From positions 1-51,578 of the forward strand of contig JAJTGY010000028.1 in NCBI GenBank assembly GCA_021298015.1: DNA of 51,578 nucleotides, written 5' to 3'. Positions within the stretch are counted from its first letter, which is position 1, and each line of letters begins with the position of its first letter. This DNA comes from Flammeovirgaceae bacterium (GTDB lineage Bacteria > Bacteroidota > Bacteroidia > Cytophagales > Cyclobacteriaceae). The notes beneath the pieces are model-generated. The model saw only the letters and a program-made list of their open reading frames with translations. It was not told the origin of the DNA and did no database searches. This document shows positions 25,611 to 34,050 of this stretch, piece after piece. Position numbers and translations under genes: made by a program.

Positions 25611-26012
25611 ATGAATAAGCTGGAACACATTGGCATAGCCGTGAAAAATCTGGAGGAGTCAAATCGTCTGTTTAGCCGTTTACTCGGCACAGACCCGTAT
25701 AAGACCGAGATCGTTGAACGGGAGGGTGTTAAAACCTCGTTTTTTAAGGTAGGCGATGTTAAGATTGAGCTATTGGAAGCTACCCACCCCGATTCCCCGA
25801 TTGCCCGGTTCATTGAGAAAAAAGGGGAGGGTGTGCATCACCTGGCTTTTGATGTGCAGCCGATTGAGGAAAAAATGGAAAATCTCAAGAGCGAGGGCTT
25901 TGGCCTGTTGGCCGATACACCCAAACCCGGTGCCGACAACAAGAAGATCGTTTTTCTGCACCCGAAGACCACTAACTCGGTGCTCGTTGAATTGTGTCAG
26001 GATCGCGGCTGA
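25611..26012 (+). CDS. mce: Methylmalonyl-CoA epimerase
   Basis: The 133-residue protein is a VOC-superfamily epimerase: MNKLEHIGIAVKNLEESNRL at the N terminus supplies the first His ligand, EGVHHLAFDV the second, and the C-terminal NSVLVELCQ the terminal Glu; the central TSFFKVGDVKIELLE is typical. It interconverts R- and S-methylmalonyl-CoA in propionate metabolism. It is divergent from the unknown gene at 25124-25546 and its stop directly meets the stop of the next minus-strand gene. Confidence 0.92.
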   Translation: MNKLEHIGIAVKNLEESNRLFSRLLGTDPYKTEIVEREGVKTSFFKVGDVKIELLEATHPDSPIARFIEKKGEGVHHLAFDVQPIEEKMENLKSEGFGLLADTPKPGADNKKIVFLHPKTTNSVLVELCQDRG

Positions 26013-26177
26013 CTAGAACGTTTTCTTTGGGTTCTTTTCCTTACCAAATTGAAGGGCGTTATAGTACTTGAGTTTTTTCTTGCCCAGGGAGGTTTGGTAT
26101 CGCGATTTAGGGGCCTGACTACTTGTGCCAAGAATGACCATCACCATAGCCAACACTGAAGCCAACTTCGCTTTCAT
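26013..26177 (-). CDS. Small exported basic protein
   Basis: With the ATG at 26177 the product has 54 residues: a signal-like N terminus (LASVLAMVMVILGTSSQA) and a very basic 34-residue tail containing SLGKKKLKYYNALQFGKEKN. The reading frame continues upstream to 26300, but that extension is not signal-like. Similar short proteins with a KKYYNxLQFG-type tail occur in Cytophagales as far as I recall, with no known function. It converges with the epimerase gene with no gap. Confidence 0.5.
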   Translation of the reverse strand: MKAKLASVLAMVMVILGTSSQAPKSRYQTSLGKKKLKYYNALQFGKEKNPKKTF

Positions 26178-26252
26178 GGGAGATATTTTCCCTGGATACG
26201 CCCTCTTGACGGCCACCCGCCACAAACACAGGATAAGTCTTATTTTTGACAG

Positions 26253-27317
26253 ATGAATGAACCGAAAAAGGCGATGAACGAGGGTTCCCCGGCCCGTCAC
26301 GAGTTAAACGAATTGGGTGAATTTGGCCTTATTGACCGCATCCGGCAAAAAGCAAGGCTTAAAGTGCCCAATATTCTGAAAGGTATTGGTGACGATGCGG
26401 CCGTATGGGATGTGGGCGATCACTATGAATTGATCAGCACTGACCTGCTGGTGGAAGGCGTGCATTTCGATTTGGCGTATTCGCCCCTCCAACACATCGG
26501 GTACAAGGCAGTGGCCTCCAATGTGTCGGACATTGCCGCGATGAACGGCACCCCAACCCATATTGTGGTGGGGCTTGCGCTGAGCAACCGGTTTTCGGTT
26601 GAAGCCGTGGATGCCCTGTACAGCGGTATTCACGCAGCGTGCGAAAACTATAAGGTCGACCTTGTGGGTGGAGACACCTCATCATCGGCAGCGGGGTTGA
26701 TTATTTCGGTGAGTGTTATTGGTCGTGTGGAGGAGCATCGTGTGGCCTATCGCGCGGGTTTGTGCCCCAATGACATTTTGTGTGTAACGGGCGATCTGGG
26801 TGCAGCCTTTGCCGGGCTTCAGGTGTTGCAACGGGAAAAAGAAGTTTTTTTAGCCAACCCGAATGCACAACCCGATCTTGAAAAATACGAATACTGCGTG
26901 GGGCGCCAATTGAAGCCGGAAGCACGAATGGATATTGTGCACGAGTTGAAAGACATGAACCTGGTGCCCACATCGATGATTGATGTGTCTGATGGATTGG
27001 CATCTGAACTTATGCATTTGTCCACGCAATCGAATGTTGGGGTGAAGATATTTGAAGACAAGCTTCCCATTGATCATCAGACGTACGATATCGCCCTGGA
27101 GTTTAAGCTGGACCCCGTTACGTTTGCGCTCAACGGGGGTGAGGACTATGAATTGCTATTCTCGATTCGCCAGTCGGATTTTGAGAAAGTGAAAAACCAC
27201 CCGGACATTCATTTTATTGGCCACGCGCTGGCGCAGACCGATCAACGTGTAATGGTCACGAAGGCGGGTATCGAAATTCCGCTTAAGGCACAGGGATGGA
27301 CTCACTTTAAAAAGTGA
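26253..27317 (+). CDS. thiL: Thiamine-monophosphate kinase
   Basis: The 354-residue protein is full length for ThiL. The N terminus has ELGEFGLIDRI, then GIGDDAAVWD (metal and ATP binding), STDLLVEGVHFD, and DIAAMNGTPTHI. The second half has MIDVSDGLASELMHLS and LNGGEDYELLFSI, the FGAM/ThiL hallmark. It phosphorylates thiamine monophosphate to thiamine pyrophosphate. No other thi genes are in the window. Confidence 0.96.
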   Translation: MNEPKKAMNEGSPARHELNELGEFGLIDRIRQKARLKVPNILKGIGDDAAVWDVGDHYELISTDLLVEGVHFDLAYSPLQHIGYKAVASNVSDIAAMNGTPTHIVVGLALSNRFSVEAVDALYSGIHAACENYKVDLVGGDTSSSAAGLIISVSVIGRVEEHRVAYRAGLCPNDILCVTGDLGAAFAGLQVLQREKEVFLANPNAQPDLEKYEYCVGRQLKPEARMDIVHELKDMNLVPTSMIDVSDGLASELMHLSTQSNVGVKIFEDKLPIDHQTYDIALEFKLDPVTFALNGGEDYELLFSIRQSDFEKVKNHPDIHFIGHALAQTDQRVMVTKAGIEIPLKAQGWTHFKK

Positions 27318-27319
27318 CG

Positions 27320-27685
27320 TTAATCCTCCGGATAGGGAATGTAAACGAAGTTGGTGAAATCGCGGTCGACCACAAACAGGCAGCAAAACTCATCGGGATC
27401 TTTGTAGGTTTCTTCAAAACTAGCCTGCTTTTCTTTTCCCACCAGTTCGCGCTGTACAAATTCGTCCAGGTACGAGGCGAAGTAGTTCCAGGTCAGTCCC
27501 AGCGCCTGCTGGTCCAACAGAAGTTGCCCAATAGGAATGCGCTCCCGCGCAATGGCGAAGATGGGGAAGGCAAATCCGGCCTTGCGCAATTGGTAGGAGG
27601 CTTCCTTCAGCGTATCCGCCACTTTCACAAAATCCTGCGAGATCGTACCCAGGTACTTCCCGTTCAATTCCGGGTCGTTCATCAT
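27320..27685 (-). CDS. Conserved-looking protein of unknown function
   Basis: The 121-residue protein lacks a signal peptide and membrane segments. It contains a helical N-terminal half (DFVKVADTLKEASYQLRKAG), a central FPIFAIARERIPIG, and an acidic C terminus with CCLFVVDRDFTNFVYIPYP. I recognise no domain with a known role. It overlaps nothing and lies 16 nt downstream of the AcpH-like gene on the same strand, so the two are probably co-transcribed. Confidence 0.65.
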   Translation of the reverse strand: MMNDPELNGKYLGTISQDFVKVADTLKEASYQLRKAGFAFPIFAIARERIPIGQLLLDQQALGLTWNYFASYLDEFVQRELVGKEKQASFEETYKDPDEFCCLFVVDRDFTNFVYIPYPED

Positions 27686-27701
27686 GTCGCAAAGGTAAGA
27701 A

Positions 27702-28298
27702 TTAGCGTTTCACGTTCTCTTGTATCCAGCGCGAGGTCATCTCCTGCAGCGTTGGAAAGAACTGGCCGAATTCATGTTCAAATTCAGGGTAGTACCGTTG
27801 TAAATCATGCACCGCTTTTTCCATGTTCGATTCGAATCGCGTCCTCCGCGACATGCCGGTGAGCGCCCGATCAATCCCCTCGAGCTGGCTGTAATTCAAA
27901 AGCCAATTGCCCCGCATCATATACGGCAGCATTTGTTTCACGCCATCGGGCAAGATTTCTTCGTGGGTCAACAGCGTTTCATAGGCTTGGGGTGCATATT
28001 GCTGTAGCGGCACCGGATGAAACTTCTGCCAGTCTCGCGCCAGAAAATGGTCGTAATAAACATCTACAATTACACGGGCGTAGTGGCGATAGCTGTCCCA
28101 CAGCCGGGCGCGGCTATTCCTGACTTGCGGATGTTTGTCGGTGAACTCGTCAATTATTCGGTGTAGGTCAATGCCCCGCGCCACAAAAAAACCAAACCGG
28201 GCATCCAGGTCTCGCCCTTTTACAAAATCCCCGATAAAGTTACCGGTCATAATGCCGGGGTGGTCGTTGGAAAGATAAAGGTGGGCGAGAAAATTCAC
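27702..28298 (-). CDS. ACP phosphodiesterase (AcpH-like, DUF479)
   Basis: The 198-residue protein matches the AcpH family: MNFLAHLYLSNDHPGIMTGN at the N terminus, FIGDFVKGRDLD, GIDLHRIIDEFTDKHP and VDVYYDHFLARDW. These His/Asp residues form an HD-like metal site. AcpH removes the 4'-phosphopantetheine arm from acyl carrier protein, though some members of the family act otherwise. It ends the run pyrE, acpH-like, unknown, with a 1-nt gap to pyrE. Confidence 0.88.
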   Translation of the reverse strand: MNFLAHLYLSNDHPGIMTGNFIGDFVKGRDLDARFGFFVARGIDLHRIIDEFTDKHPQVRNSRARLWDSYRHYARVIVDVYYDHFLARDWQKFHPVPLQQYAPQAYETLLTHEEILPDGVKQMLPYMMRGNWLLNYSQLEGIDRALTGMSRRTRFESNMEKAVHDLQRYYPEFEHEFGQFFPTLQEMTSRWIQENVKR

Positions 28299-28299
28299 G

Positions 28300-28944
28300 T
28301 TATTTCCAGTTGGCCGGGTCGAGGCGCCACGACTTTACGTACACGAGCTGCTTTTCGTCCAGGTACCGGCTGGCCACGGCTTCGGTGAGCAAATGGTTGA
28401 AGTCACTGAGGCACACCAACGACATTCCGGCTTTGCTGAAGGCGGCTTCGGCTGCGTCAAACCCGTAGGTGAAGATGGCCGCCATGCCCGCCACGCGAAA
28501 GCCGGCATCGGTCAGTGCTTCGGCTGCTTTAAGTGAACTTCCTCCGGTGCTTACCAAATCCTCAATCAGCACTACGTTTTTTCCTTTTTCAATGCGACCT
28601 TCAATCAGGTTGCCCATGCCATGGTCTTTCGGCTTTGGCCGCACATATACGTAGGGTAACTGGAGCGCATCGGCCACCAGCGCCCCCTGTGGCACCCCGG
28701 CCGTAGCTACGCCTGCGATATACTCCGCGTGAGGAAAATAGTGCCGGATGGTGTCCACTAGTGATTGCTTGATGAAAGAGCGGATTTCGGGGTATGACAG
28801 CGCAAGCCGGTTGTCGCAATACACGGGTGATTTCCAGCCGCTGCTCCACGTAAAGGGTTTTTCGTGATTGATCTTAATGGCCCCAATAGCCAGCAGCCGC
28901 GAGGCTACCGCTGCTGCCGTTGGTTCGTGAATGGTGATGCTCAT
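28300..28944 (-). CDS. pyrE: Orotate phosphoribosyltransferase
   Basis: From the ATG at 28944 the protein has 214 residues. The PRPP-binding motif VVLIEDLVSTGGSS and the substrate part HEKPFTWSSGWKSPVYCDNR are plain, with VRPKPKDHGMGNLIEG as the flexible catalytic loop. It converts orotate and PRPP to orotidine 5'-phosphate in pyrimidine synthesis. The longer frame to 29187 overlaps the NUDIX gene and its upstream region on the other strand and is rejected. Confidence 0.95.
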   Translation of the reverse strand: MSITIHEPTAAAVASRLLAIGAIKINHEKPFTWSSGWKSPVYCDNRLALSYPEIRSFIKQSLVDTIRHYFPHAEYIAGVATAGVPQGALVADALQLPYVYVRPKPKDHGMGNLIEGRIEKGKNVVLIEDLVSTGGSSLKAAEALTDAGFRVAGMAAIFTYGFDAAEAAFSKAGMSLVCLSDFNHLLTEAVASRYLDEKQLVYVKSWRLDPANWK

Positions 28945-29058
28945 GGGGCCGAAGGTATCAGGATTTTTTCTCGCGCCACAGGGGCTCACGCCAGAATCGC
29001 TGGGAATCCGACTTGCCGGATTAAATTTATTTTGACTTTTTGCACTCGCAGAACCTGC

Positions 29059-29742
29059 ATGAACCTGTTCGTTAACGACATTCCCGTTCGTATTCTTAAG
29101 CCGGGCCAGGTGGCTGATGAAGGACATGTCAATTCCTCCATCGATGCGCGAAATGAATCCATTACCAAGGCCAAACTGATTTACCACGTTTTGGTGAAAA
29201 ATGCCGGGTTGTATGAACTGGGCCAGGTATTGGACCTGATCGACACCAAAGTGCCCACCAGTTTATTGTCCCTGATTATTTCGGTTGACAATTATGACGC
29301 TGCCAAATTATTGCTGCGCCAGCGATTTAAGGTGGTGAAGGCAGCCGGAGGGCTGGTGCGCAAGAAAGACCGCTTCCTGATGATCTATCGGATGAAAAAG
29401 TGGGATTTGCCGAAGGGCAAGAAGGAGTCGAACGAACGCTACCGCCAGACGGCCGTGCGCGAAGTCGAAGAAGAGTGTAACGTGAAAGTTAAACTCAGCC
29501 GCAAAGTGTGTACCACCTGGCACACCTACACCATGAACAAAAACGCGATGCTGAAGAAAACGCGGTGGTACGTCATGGATGTGGTCGATGATTCACGCAT
29601 GAAACCCTCTATCGAAGAGGATATTGAAGAGTTGCGCTGGATGACCCAAAAAGAAGTGTACCACGCCCTGGACAATTCCTATAAGTCCATTCGCTTTGTC
29701 TTTGAGGAATACTACCGCAAAGCCGAAAAAATACCGTCCTGA
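29059..29742 (+). CDS. NUDIX hydrolase with N-terminal extension
   Basis: From the ATG at 29059 the protein has 227 residues. Residues 1-90 form an extra domain (LFVNDIPVRILKPGQ) that I cannot name. The NUDIX box follows as GKKESNERYRQTAVREVEEE, after the WDLPKG segment. The box glycine of the REUxEExGU signature is replaced by Asn (EEECNV). The WDLPKGK start is seen in diadenosine or diphosphoinositol polyphosphate-type members. The substrate is unknown. It is divergent from pyrE with 114 nt between starts. Confidence 0.85.
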   Translation: MNLFVNDIPVRILKPGQVADEGHVNSSIDARNESITKAKLIYHVLVKNAGLYELGQVLDLIDTKVPTSLLSLIISVDNYDAAKLLLRQRFKVVKAAGGLVRKKDRFLMIYRMKKWDLPKGKKESNERYRQTAVREVEEECNVKVKLSRKVCTTWHTYTMNKNAMLKKTRWYVMDVVDDSRMKPSIEEDIEELRWMTQKEVYHALDNSYKSIRFVFEEYYRKAEKIPS

Positions 29743-29743
29743 C

Positions 29744-30199
29744 TCAGAGTTTGTAGGGCAGGAAGGGATCAACATCCCCACCGTAGCGATGCACCTCCCG
29801 TATAATGGAGGAGCTGATGGAGGCAAATTGCGGTGATGTAATCAGGAAAACGGATTCCAGGTCGGTATTCAGGGATCGGTTGACTTGGGCGATGCTGTTT
29901 TCGTATTCAAAATCGGTGGTATTGCGCAGGCCGCGCAACAGAAAATTAGCCTTATGCTTTCGCGCCAACTCCGCGGTAAGTTCACTGTAGGTGATCACCC
30001 GGATATTCGGGTAGCCCTTAAACGTTTCTGAAATCTTTTGCACCATCATATCAATGGCGAAGTAGCGTTGGCTCTTTCCGCTATTGTATCCAATGGCAAT
30101 CACGATTTCATCAAAAACTTTAAGCCCGCGAAGGACGATGTCTTCATGGCCACGCGTGAAAGGATCAAAAGATCCCGGAAAAAGAGCTATTCGCTTCAT
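29744..30199 (-). CDS. coaD: Phosphopantetheine adenylyltransferase
   Basis: The 151-residue protein has the nucleotidyltransferase start LFPGSFDPFTRGHEDIVLRG with the TxGH motif, the LLRGLRNTTDFEYE segment, and the C-terminal SISSSIIREV. It transfers AMP to 4'-phosphopantetheine in coenzyme A synthesis. Its start overlaps the end of the DUF3822 gene by 4 nt, a pairing common in Bacteroidota. Confidence 0.96.
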   Translation of the reverse strand: MKRIALFPGSFDPFTRGHEDIVLRGLKVFDEIVIAIGYNSGKSQRYFAIDMMVQKISETFKGYPNIRVITYSELTAELARKHKANFLLRGLRNTTDFEYENSIAQVNRSLNTDLESVFLITSPQFASISSSIIREVHRYGGDVDPFLPYKL

Positions 30200-31083
30200 G
30201 ACGGCAGAAACATAAGCGCAAAGAGGTCGTAAAAGTGATGTTCCTGTACCTCGTCAAACAAGTAGCCGAACTCAAGGCCGGCCGGCCGACCGCCAAACTC
30301 CACGTTCCGCACGTACTTGTAGAATTCCTGATAGTGCGGAGAATTTTTGCCGATGTAGCCCCACAAGACAACTCGTGTTTTTTCGGCATCCATACCCAAC
30401 CCTTTCATCACCACCATGATATATTTCACATAATCGGCAAATTGCTTGATGAGGAATTGGTTATAGTACAACAGCTTCCCCTGCCGATAAGCCAGGATGT
30501 GGAGCTTAAAACGATCAACGTAGATATAAAGAGGGTCGCCAACCTGGTTGGCTGCCACTGGCAACAGACCCTCCACCAGCGCCACGGATTGATGGGTATA
30601 GGTAACGCGGGTATTGGCGTATACCTTTTGCAGCCACGTAAGTAGCCCGCTCTGCACAGCAAAAACAGTGATCAGATTTCCCCCACCATGCCGACTCCAC
30701 AGCACCTTTTCCTCTGGCGCCAGGGCAGCGTTAATCTTGAGGTAGTCGGCCGCACTTTCTTCCACAAACAAGGATGGCGGCACCTGCGCGAACTTGCTGT
30801 TTTTGAAGGAAATGATTACGCTCTGCCAGAACCCGGCCAGCAAAAGCGGGTGGCTATCGAATAAGTTCTGAAGCAATTGAAAGAGCTCGTCATGCGATTG
30901 CAGTTCACCCAGCACATAGTCTTCGAGCAGGACGACACGCCTGGAAGCGTCTTCGACCACGGCTACCTGTATATCTCGCACCCCGATTTGAATTAACAGG
31001 GCACACTCGTTGAGGCGCTCTTCTTCAAAACGGTCGTCCCTGACCTTTTTTACAAGCTTGAAACTGGCTGTGGCGGTTTGCAC
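30196..31083 (-). CDS. DUF3822 family protein
   Basis: The 295-residue protein has two similar-looking halves typical of DUF3822, which resembles an actin-like/ASKHA fold. It opens with SFKLVKKVRDDRFEEERLNE and has LYIYVDRFKLHILAYRQGKL in the second half. No catalytic residues are evident. It regularly neighbours coaD in Bacteroidota. The function is unknown. Confidence 0.82.
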   Translation of the reverse strand: MQTATASFKLVKKVRDDRFEEERLNECALLIQIGVRDIQVAVVEDASRRVVLLEDYVLGELQSHDELFQLLQNLFDSHPLLLAGFWQSVIISFKNSKFAQVPPSLFVEESAADYLKINAALAPEEKVLWSRHGGGNLITVFAVQSGLLTWLQKVYANTRVTYTHQSVALVEGLLPVAANQVGDPLYIYVDRFKLHILAYRQGKLLYYNQFLIKQFADYVKYIMVVMKGLGMDAEKTRVVLWGYIGKNSPHYQEFYKYVRNVEFGGRPAGLEFGYLFDEVQEHHFYDLFALMFLPS

Positions 31084-31092
31084 AGCTCAGGA

Positions 31093-31899
31093 TTATTCCC
31101 AGTTACCGGAAGTCGAGACATCCATGCGAGAACCAAAGCGAAGCGGTTTACGGTTCTTTGCTTCGTTGCTCTCTTTGCGCTCAGGGTTAGCCGGCTTGGG
31201 ATCTTTCACTTCGATTACCTGAACCATAAGCCCGGCCTTATCCACTTTACCTACGAAGATGTCGAATGTTGACCCTCCACCTTCCGGGACTTCGGCAATC
31301 CTGTCAACATCTACATTCGGGTTAAACACATAGTCCCAGAAGTTGATCAGTAACATACCACGCTTAACCTCTGCACCAACCGGCACGTCTGCGATGTTAG
31401 TGATGATGCCTTGCTCTGCGAACGGAGGCTGCGTTTCGCGATCTCCCACCTTGAGTTTGTAGGCTTTTTGATTCTTAATCACACGATCACCCACTTTCAC
31501 ATTGTAGCCCTGGAAAATGCCGTTGTCAGCCACGTTCATGGTGTAGTTTTTCTTAAAAATTCGATCGCGGGCAGAAATGAACCCGAGAGTATCAATGTGA
31601 ACCTTAACTTCTTCGCCACCGTAGGCTTTTTGAATGATTTCCTCCTTGCGCTCGAGAATGGGAACCTTTCCATTATTAATAAAATTAATCAGCGAGTCCC
31701 AATTAGCCGTATACCGGCCGTTCACTTCCATAAATACGATTTCAGCTTCCCGGATCAACTTAAGGCGCTCGATAACAGCAATTTCGGTATTCTTGATTCG
31801 CTTGGTTTCTTCAATGGAGCCCTGAATACTTCTGTACAACACATAGAACAGAGCCACGCTGATTGCCAGCAGCACGAACGTCAGGATTTTGTTGATCAT
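31093..31899 (-). CDS. Membrane-anchored protein of unknown function
   Basis: The 268-residue protein has one N-terminal transmembrane helix (ILTFVLLAISVALFYVLY) followed by a region that resembles the stalk of type IV pilin-like or secretion-linked proteins (IKNTEIAVIERLKLIREAEI, then NGRYTANWDSLINFI). The cleavage motif of true pseudopilins is not present. The rest is beta-rich with a lysine-rich C terminus (KPANPERKESNEAKNRKP). It is 10 nt upstream of the DUF3822 gene. Function unknown, possibly cell-envelope related. Confidence 0.7.
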   Translation of the reverse strand: MINKILTFVLLAISVALFYVLYRSIQGSIEETKRIKNTEIAVIERLKLIREAEIVFMEVNGRYTANWDSLINFINNGKVPILERKEEIIQKAYGGEEVKVHIDTLGFISARDRIFKKNYTMNVADNGIFQGYNVKVGDRVIKNQKAYKLKVGDRETQPPFAEQGIITNIADVPVGAEVKRGMLLINFWDYVFNPNVDVDRIAEVPEGGGSTFDIFVGKVDKAGLMVQVIEVKDPKPANPERKESNEAKNRKPLRFGSRMDVSTSGNWE

Positions 31900-31935
31900 T
31901 GGGTTTAAGGTTTAAGCCTGCAAGTATAGGTATTT

Positions 31936-32433
31936 TCAATCGTTCTGCACAACCGGCAAAAGACCAAAATAACCCCTCAAATCAAGAATTTCAGCGGGTA
32001 TTTTAACTTTTGCAAAGATGCCGTGAAGGGTGTGCGGGGCCCAGTGTTCCAACTCGGCCAGCGGCACCCACTTCACCTCCCGAATCAACTGTTTATCATC
32101 GTTTAACTCCGGATCCCGGCCCACCCGAACTACTCCGGCCTGGTGTTCGACCCGAAAAAACAGCTCAATCGTATGCAGAGGCGCCTGAATCAATTCACAA
32201 GTGAATAAAAAGTCACAAACATTAACCTGAATTCCGGTCTCCTCAGCGAATTCCCTCACCAAAGCCTCGTGAGCAGTTTCGCCCAAGTGTAAACCACCTC
32301 CGGGGGGCGCCCAAAAGGGGTGGTTGTACAAGCCTTCGTGGTTCACCAGCAGAATTTGGTCCTGCACCACCAACAGCCCGCATACCCGCACACGCAACCG
32401 GTCCCCGAAAGCCAGGGCCACTTCAGGATTCAT
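31936..32433 (-). CDS. NUDIX hydrolase
   Basis: From the ATG at 32433 the protein has 165 residues. The NUDIX box is complete: GLHLGETAHEALVREFAEET, followed by GI, with G, E, RE, EE and G in register. The N-terminal part is LRVRVCGLLVVQDQILLVNH. These hydrolases cleave nucleoside diphosphate derivatives; the substrate is not deducible. The upstream 21 codons of the longer frame are unlike the family. Confidence 0.88.
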   Translation of the reverse strand: MNPEVALAFGDRLRVRVCGLLVVQDQILLVNHEGLYNHPFWAPPGGGLHLGETAHEALVREFAEETGIQVNVCDFLFTCELIQAPLHTIELFFRVEHQAGVVRVGRDPELNDDKQLIREVKWVPLAELEHWAPHTLHGIFAKVKIPAEILDLRGYFGLLPVVQND

Positions 32434-32507
32434 CAAAAAATTTTTTTTCCAAATTAGAGAATATTTCGTTGAGCGGTACGTGTTATTTTTATGCACGTGA
32501 GTATGTC

Positions 32508-32918
32508 ATGAAACGGGGGCTGGTTTTTTTATTTCTTGCCGGGATCGCTTTGGCGGGCCTCGCCCAACATGGGCAATCGCCCACAGGCCCAATGATCACC
32601 TGGGACGAAAAAACGCATGATTTTGGTGACGTCATTCAGGGCGACCGCCTCGAACATACATTCCGTTTTACTAACTCCGGTACAGCACCCCTCATCATCA
32701 CCAACGTGGAAGTGAGCTGCGGTTGCACCACGCCAAAAGGGTGGACGCGTGATCCCCTCGCGCCCGGGGAAAAAAGTGAACTAACGGTGGCCTTTAACAG
32801 TGCCGGGAAGAATGGCAAGCAAGTGAAGGTCGCTACCGTGGTTTCAAACTCGGTAGGGTTGGATAATAAAGTGATCTTCTCCGCCAACGTACTGCCTAAA
32901 CTTCCACCTCAGCCATGA
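32508..32918 (+). CDS. DUF1573 family exported protein
   Basis: From the ATG at 32508 the protein has 136 residues with a signal peptide (MKRGLVFLFLAGIALAGLAQ). The DUF1573 domain is clear: KTHDFGDVIQGDRLEHTFRF, TNSGTAPLIITNVEVSCGCT, and APGEKSELTVAFNS. This domain has an immunoglobulin-like fold, and the conserved CGCT pair may be structural or redox-active. The role is unknown; it is very common in Bacteroidota. Its stop overlaps the next start by 4 nt (ATGA). Confidence 0.9.
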   Translation: MKRGLVFLFLAGIALAGLAQHGQSPTGPMITWDEKTHDFGDVIQGDRLEHTFRFTNSGTAPLIITNVEVSCGCTTPKGWTRDPLAPGEKSELTVAFNSAGKNGKQVKVATVVSNSVGLDNKVIFSANVLPKLPPQP

Positions 32919-33304
32919 AATCATCGCAATCGCTGCTGTGGGGTGCTCTGCTAGGGCTAACGGCTGTGGCGTTGGGTGCGTTTGGCGCCCATGCCCTTCG
33001 CGATGTGCTGGCGGCCAGCGGACGAACAGACACCTTTGAGTTGGCGGTGCGCTACCAGTTCTATCATGCTCTAGCTTTGCTCATGAACGGCCTTTTTCAA
33101 CGCCAAGTAAGAACACCACAGACCCGGTCCTGGTCTGCCTTTTTTTTCGTGGGCGGTGTTTTGCTTTTTAGTGGGAGTCTATACCTGTTGGCGTTAGCCA
33201 ATATTCGGGCGATGGCTTGGTTAACGCCCATTGGCGGAGTGGCGTTGCTGACGGGTTGGGTGTTTTTTATCCGCGATATCATCCGTTTGCGCCCCAACGT
33301 GTAG
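32915..33304 (+). CDS. DUF423 family membrane protein
   Basis: The 129-residue protein has four hydrophobic helices. Family signature parts are LGLTAVALGAFGAHAL, YQFYHALALL and LFSGSLYLLALANI followed by TPIGGVALLTGWV. DUF423 (YgdD-like) has no confirmed function. It is translationally coupled to the DUF1573 gene. Confidence 0.92.
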   Translation: MKSSQSLLWGALLGLTAVALGAFGAHALRDVLAASGRTDTFELAVRYQFYHALALLMNGLFQRQVRTPQTRSWSAFFFVGGVLLFSGSLYLLALANIRAMAWLTPIGGVALLTGWVFFIRDIIRLRPNV

Positions 33305-33327
33305 CAAAAGAACCAGCCACGAAAAGC

Positions 33328-34005
33328 TTAGTTGGGCGCGTTGCGCTGACCGAAAATGGCGGTGCCCACGCGAATTAAGGTGCTGCCCTCCTCAAGCGCA
33401 ATCCGGTAGTCGGACGTCATGCCCATCGAAAGCTTTTTCATACGCACGTGGGCCGGCAGCGGTAACTTACCGATGTCGTCAAATAATCTGCGCATCCCCC
33501 GATACTCTTGCCGAATCTGATTCTGATCGTCTGTTAGGGTAGCCATGCCCATCAGGCCTTCAATTCGAACAAAACGCAAAGCCTGAACAACCGGGCCTGT
33601 GATCAGCGCCAGAGCTTCTGACTCATGAAGCCCAAACTTGGTCTCCTCCCGGGCAATAAAAATCTGCAACAAACAGGGGATCGTGCGCCCGAAACGAGAA
33701 CCCTGCTTTTCAATTTCCAACAGTAACTTCTCACTGTCTACCGCATGAATCAGGGAAACAAAAGGCGCTACATACTTAACCTTGTTGGTTTGCAAATGCC
33801 CGATCAGGTGCCACTCGATGTCTGCCGGGAGAGCCGGGTGTTTTTCGGTGAGCTCTTGAACTTTGTTTTCTCCGAACAGGCGCTGACCGGCTTCGTAGGC
33901 TTCCTGGATGGCCGTAGCCGGATGTGTCTTGCTGACAGCAATGAGGCGCGCCCCAAAAGGTTCTACCTCCTGCTGGTAAAACTTAATGTGATCTTTAATG
34001 CTCAT
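33328..34005 (-). CDS. YggS-type PLP-binding homeostasis protein
   Basis: The 225-residue protein belongs to the PLPBP/YggS family. The PLP lysine lies in LIAVSKTHPA (Lys26); FGENKVQELTEKHP and WHLIGHLQTNKVKY are typical, and GLMGMATLTDD plus LSMGMTSDYRIALEEGSTLIR close the barrel. It buffers PLP and affects amino-acid and vitamin B6 balance and has no proven enzymatic activity. A TACCTTTG element on the minus strand at 34044-34051 could be its -7 box; it overlaps the divergent GH3-like start codon. Confidence 0.93.
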   Translation of the reverse strand: MSIKDHIKFYQQEVEPFGARLIAVSKTHPATAIQEAYEAGQRLFGENKVQELTEKHPALPADIEWHLIGHLQTNKVKYVAPFVSLIHAVDSEKLLLEIEKQGSRFGRTIPCLLQIFIAREETKFGLHESEALALITGPVVQALRFVRIEGLMGMATLTDDQNQIRQEYRGMRRLFDDIGKLPLPAHVRMKKLSMGMTSDYRIALEEGSTLIRVGTAIFGQRNAPN

Positions 34006-34050
34006 TTCCTAATTTCGGCCAAGCGTTTAGTACATAACCAACGCAAAGGT

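Noticed and set aside
28945-29187. N-terminal extension of pyrE
   Set aside because: It overlaps the start of the divergent NUDIX gene and adds residues not found in the family.
33745-34050. Upstream extension of the GH3-like gene
   Set aside because: It is antisense to the certain PLP-binding protein gene, and bacterial GH3-like proteins start near the ATG at 34051.
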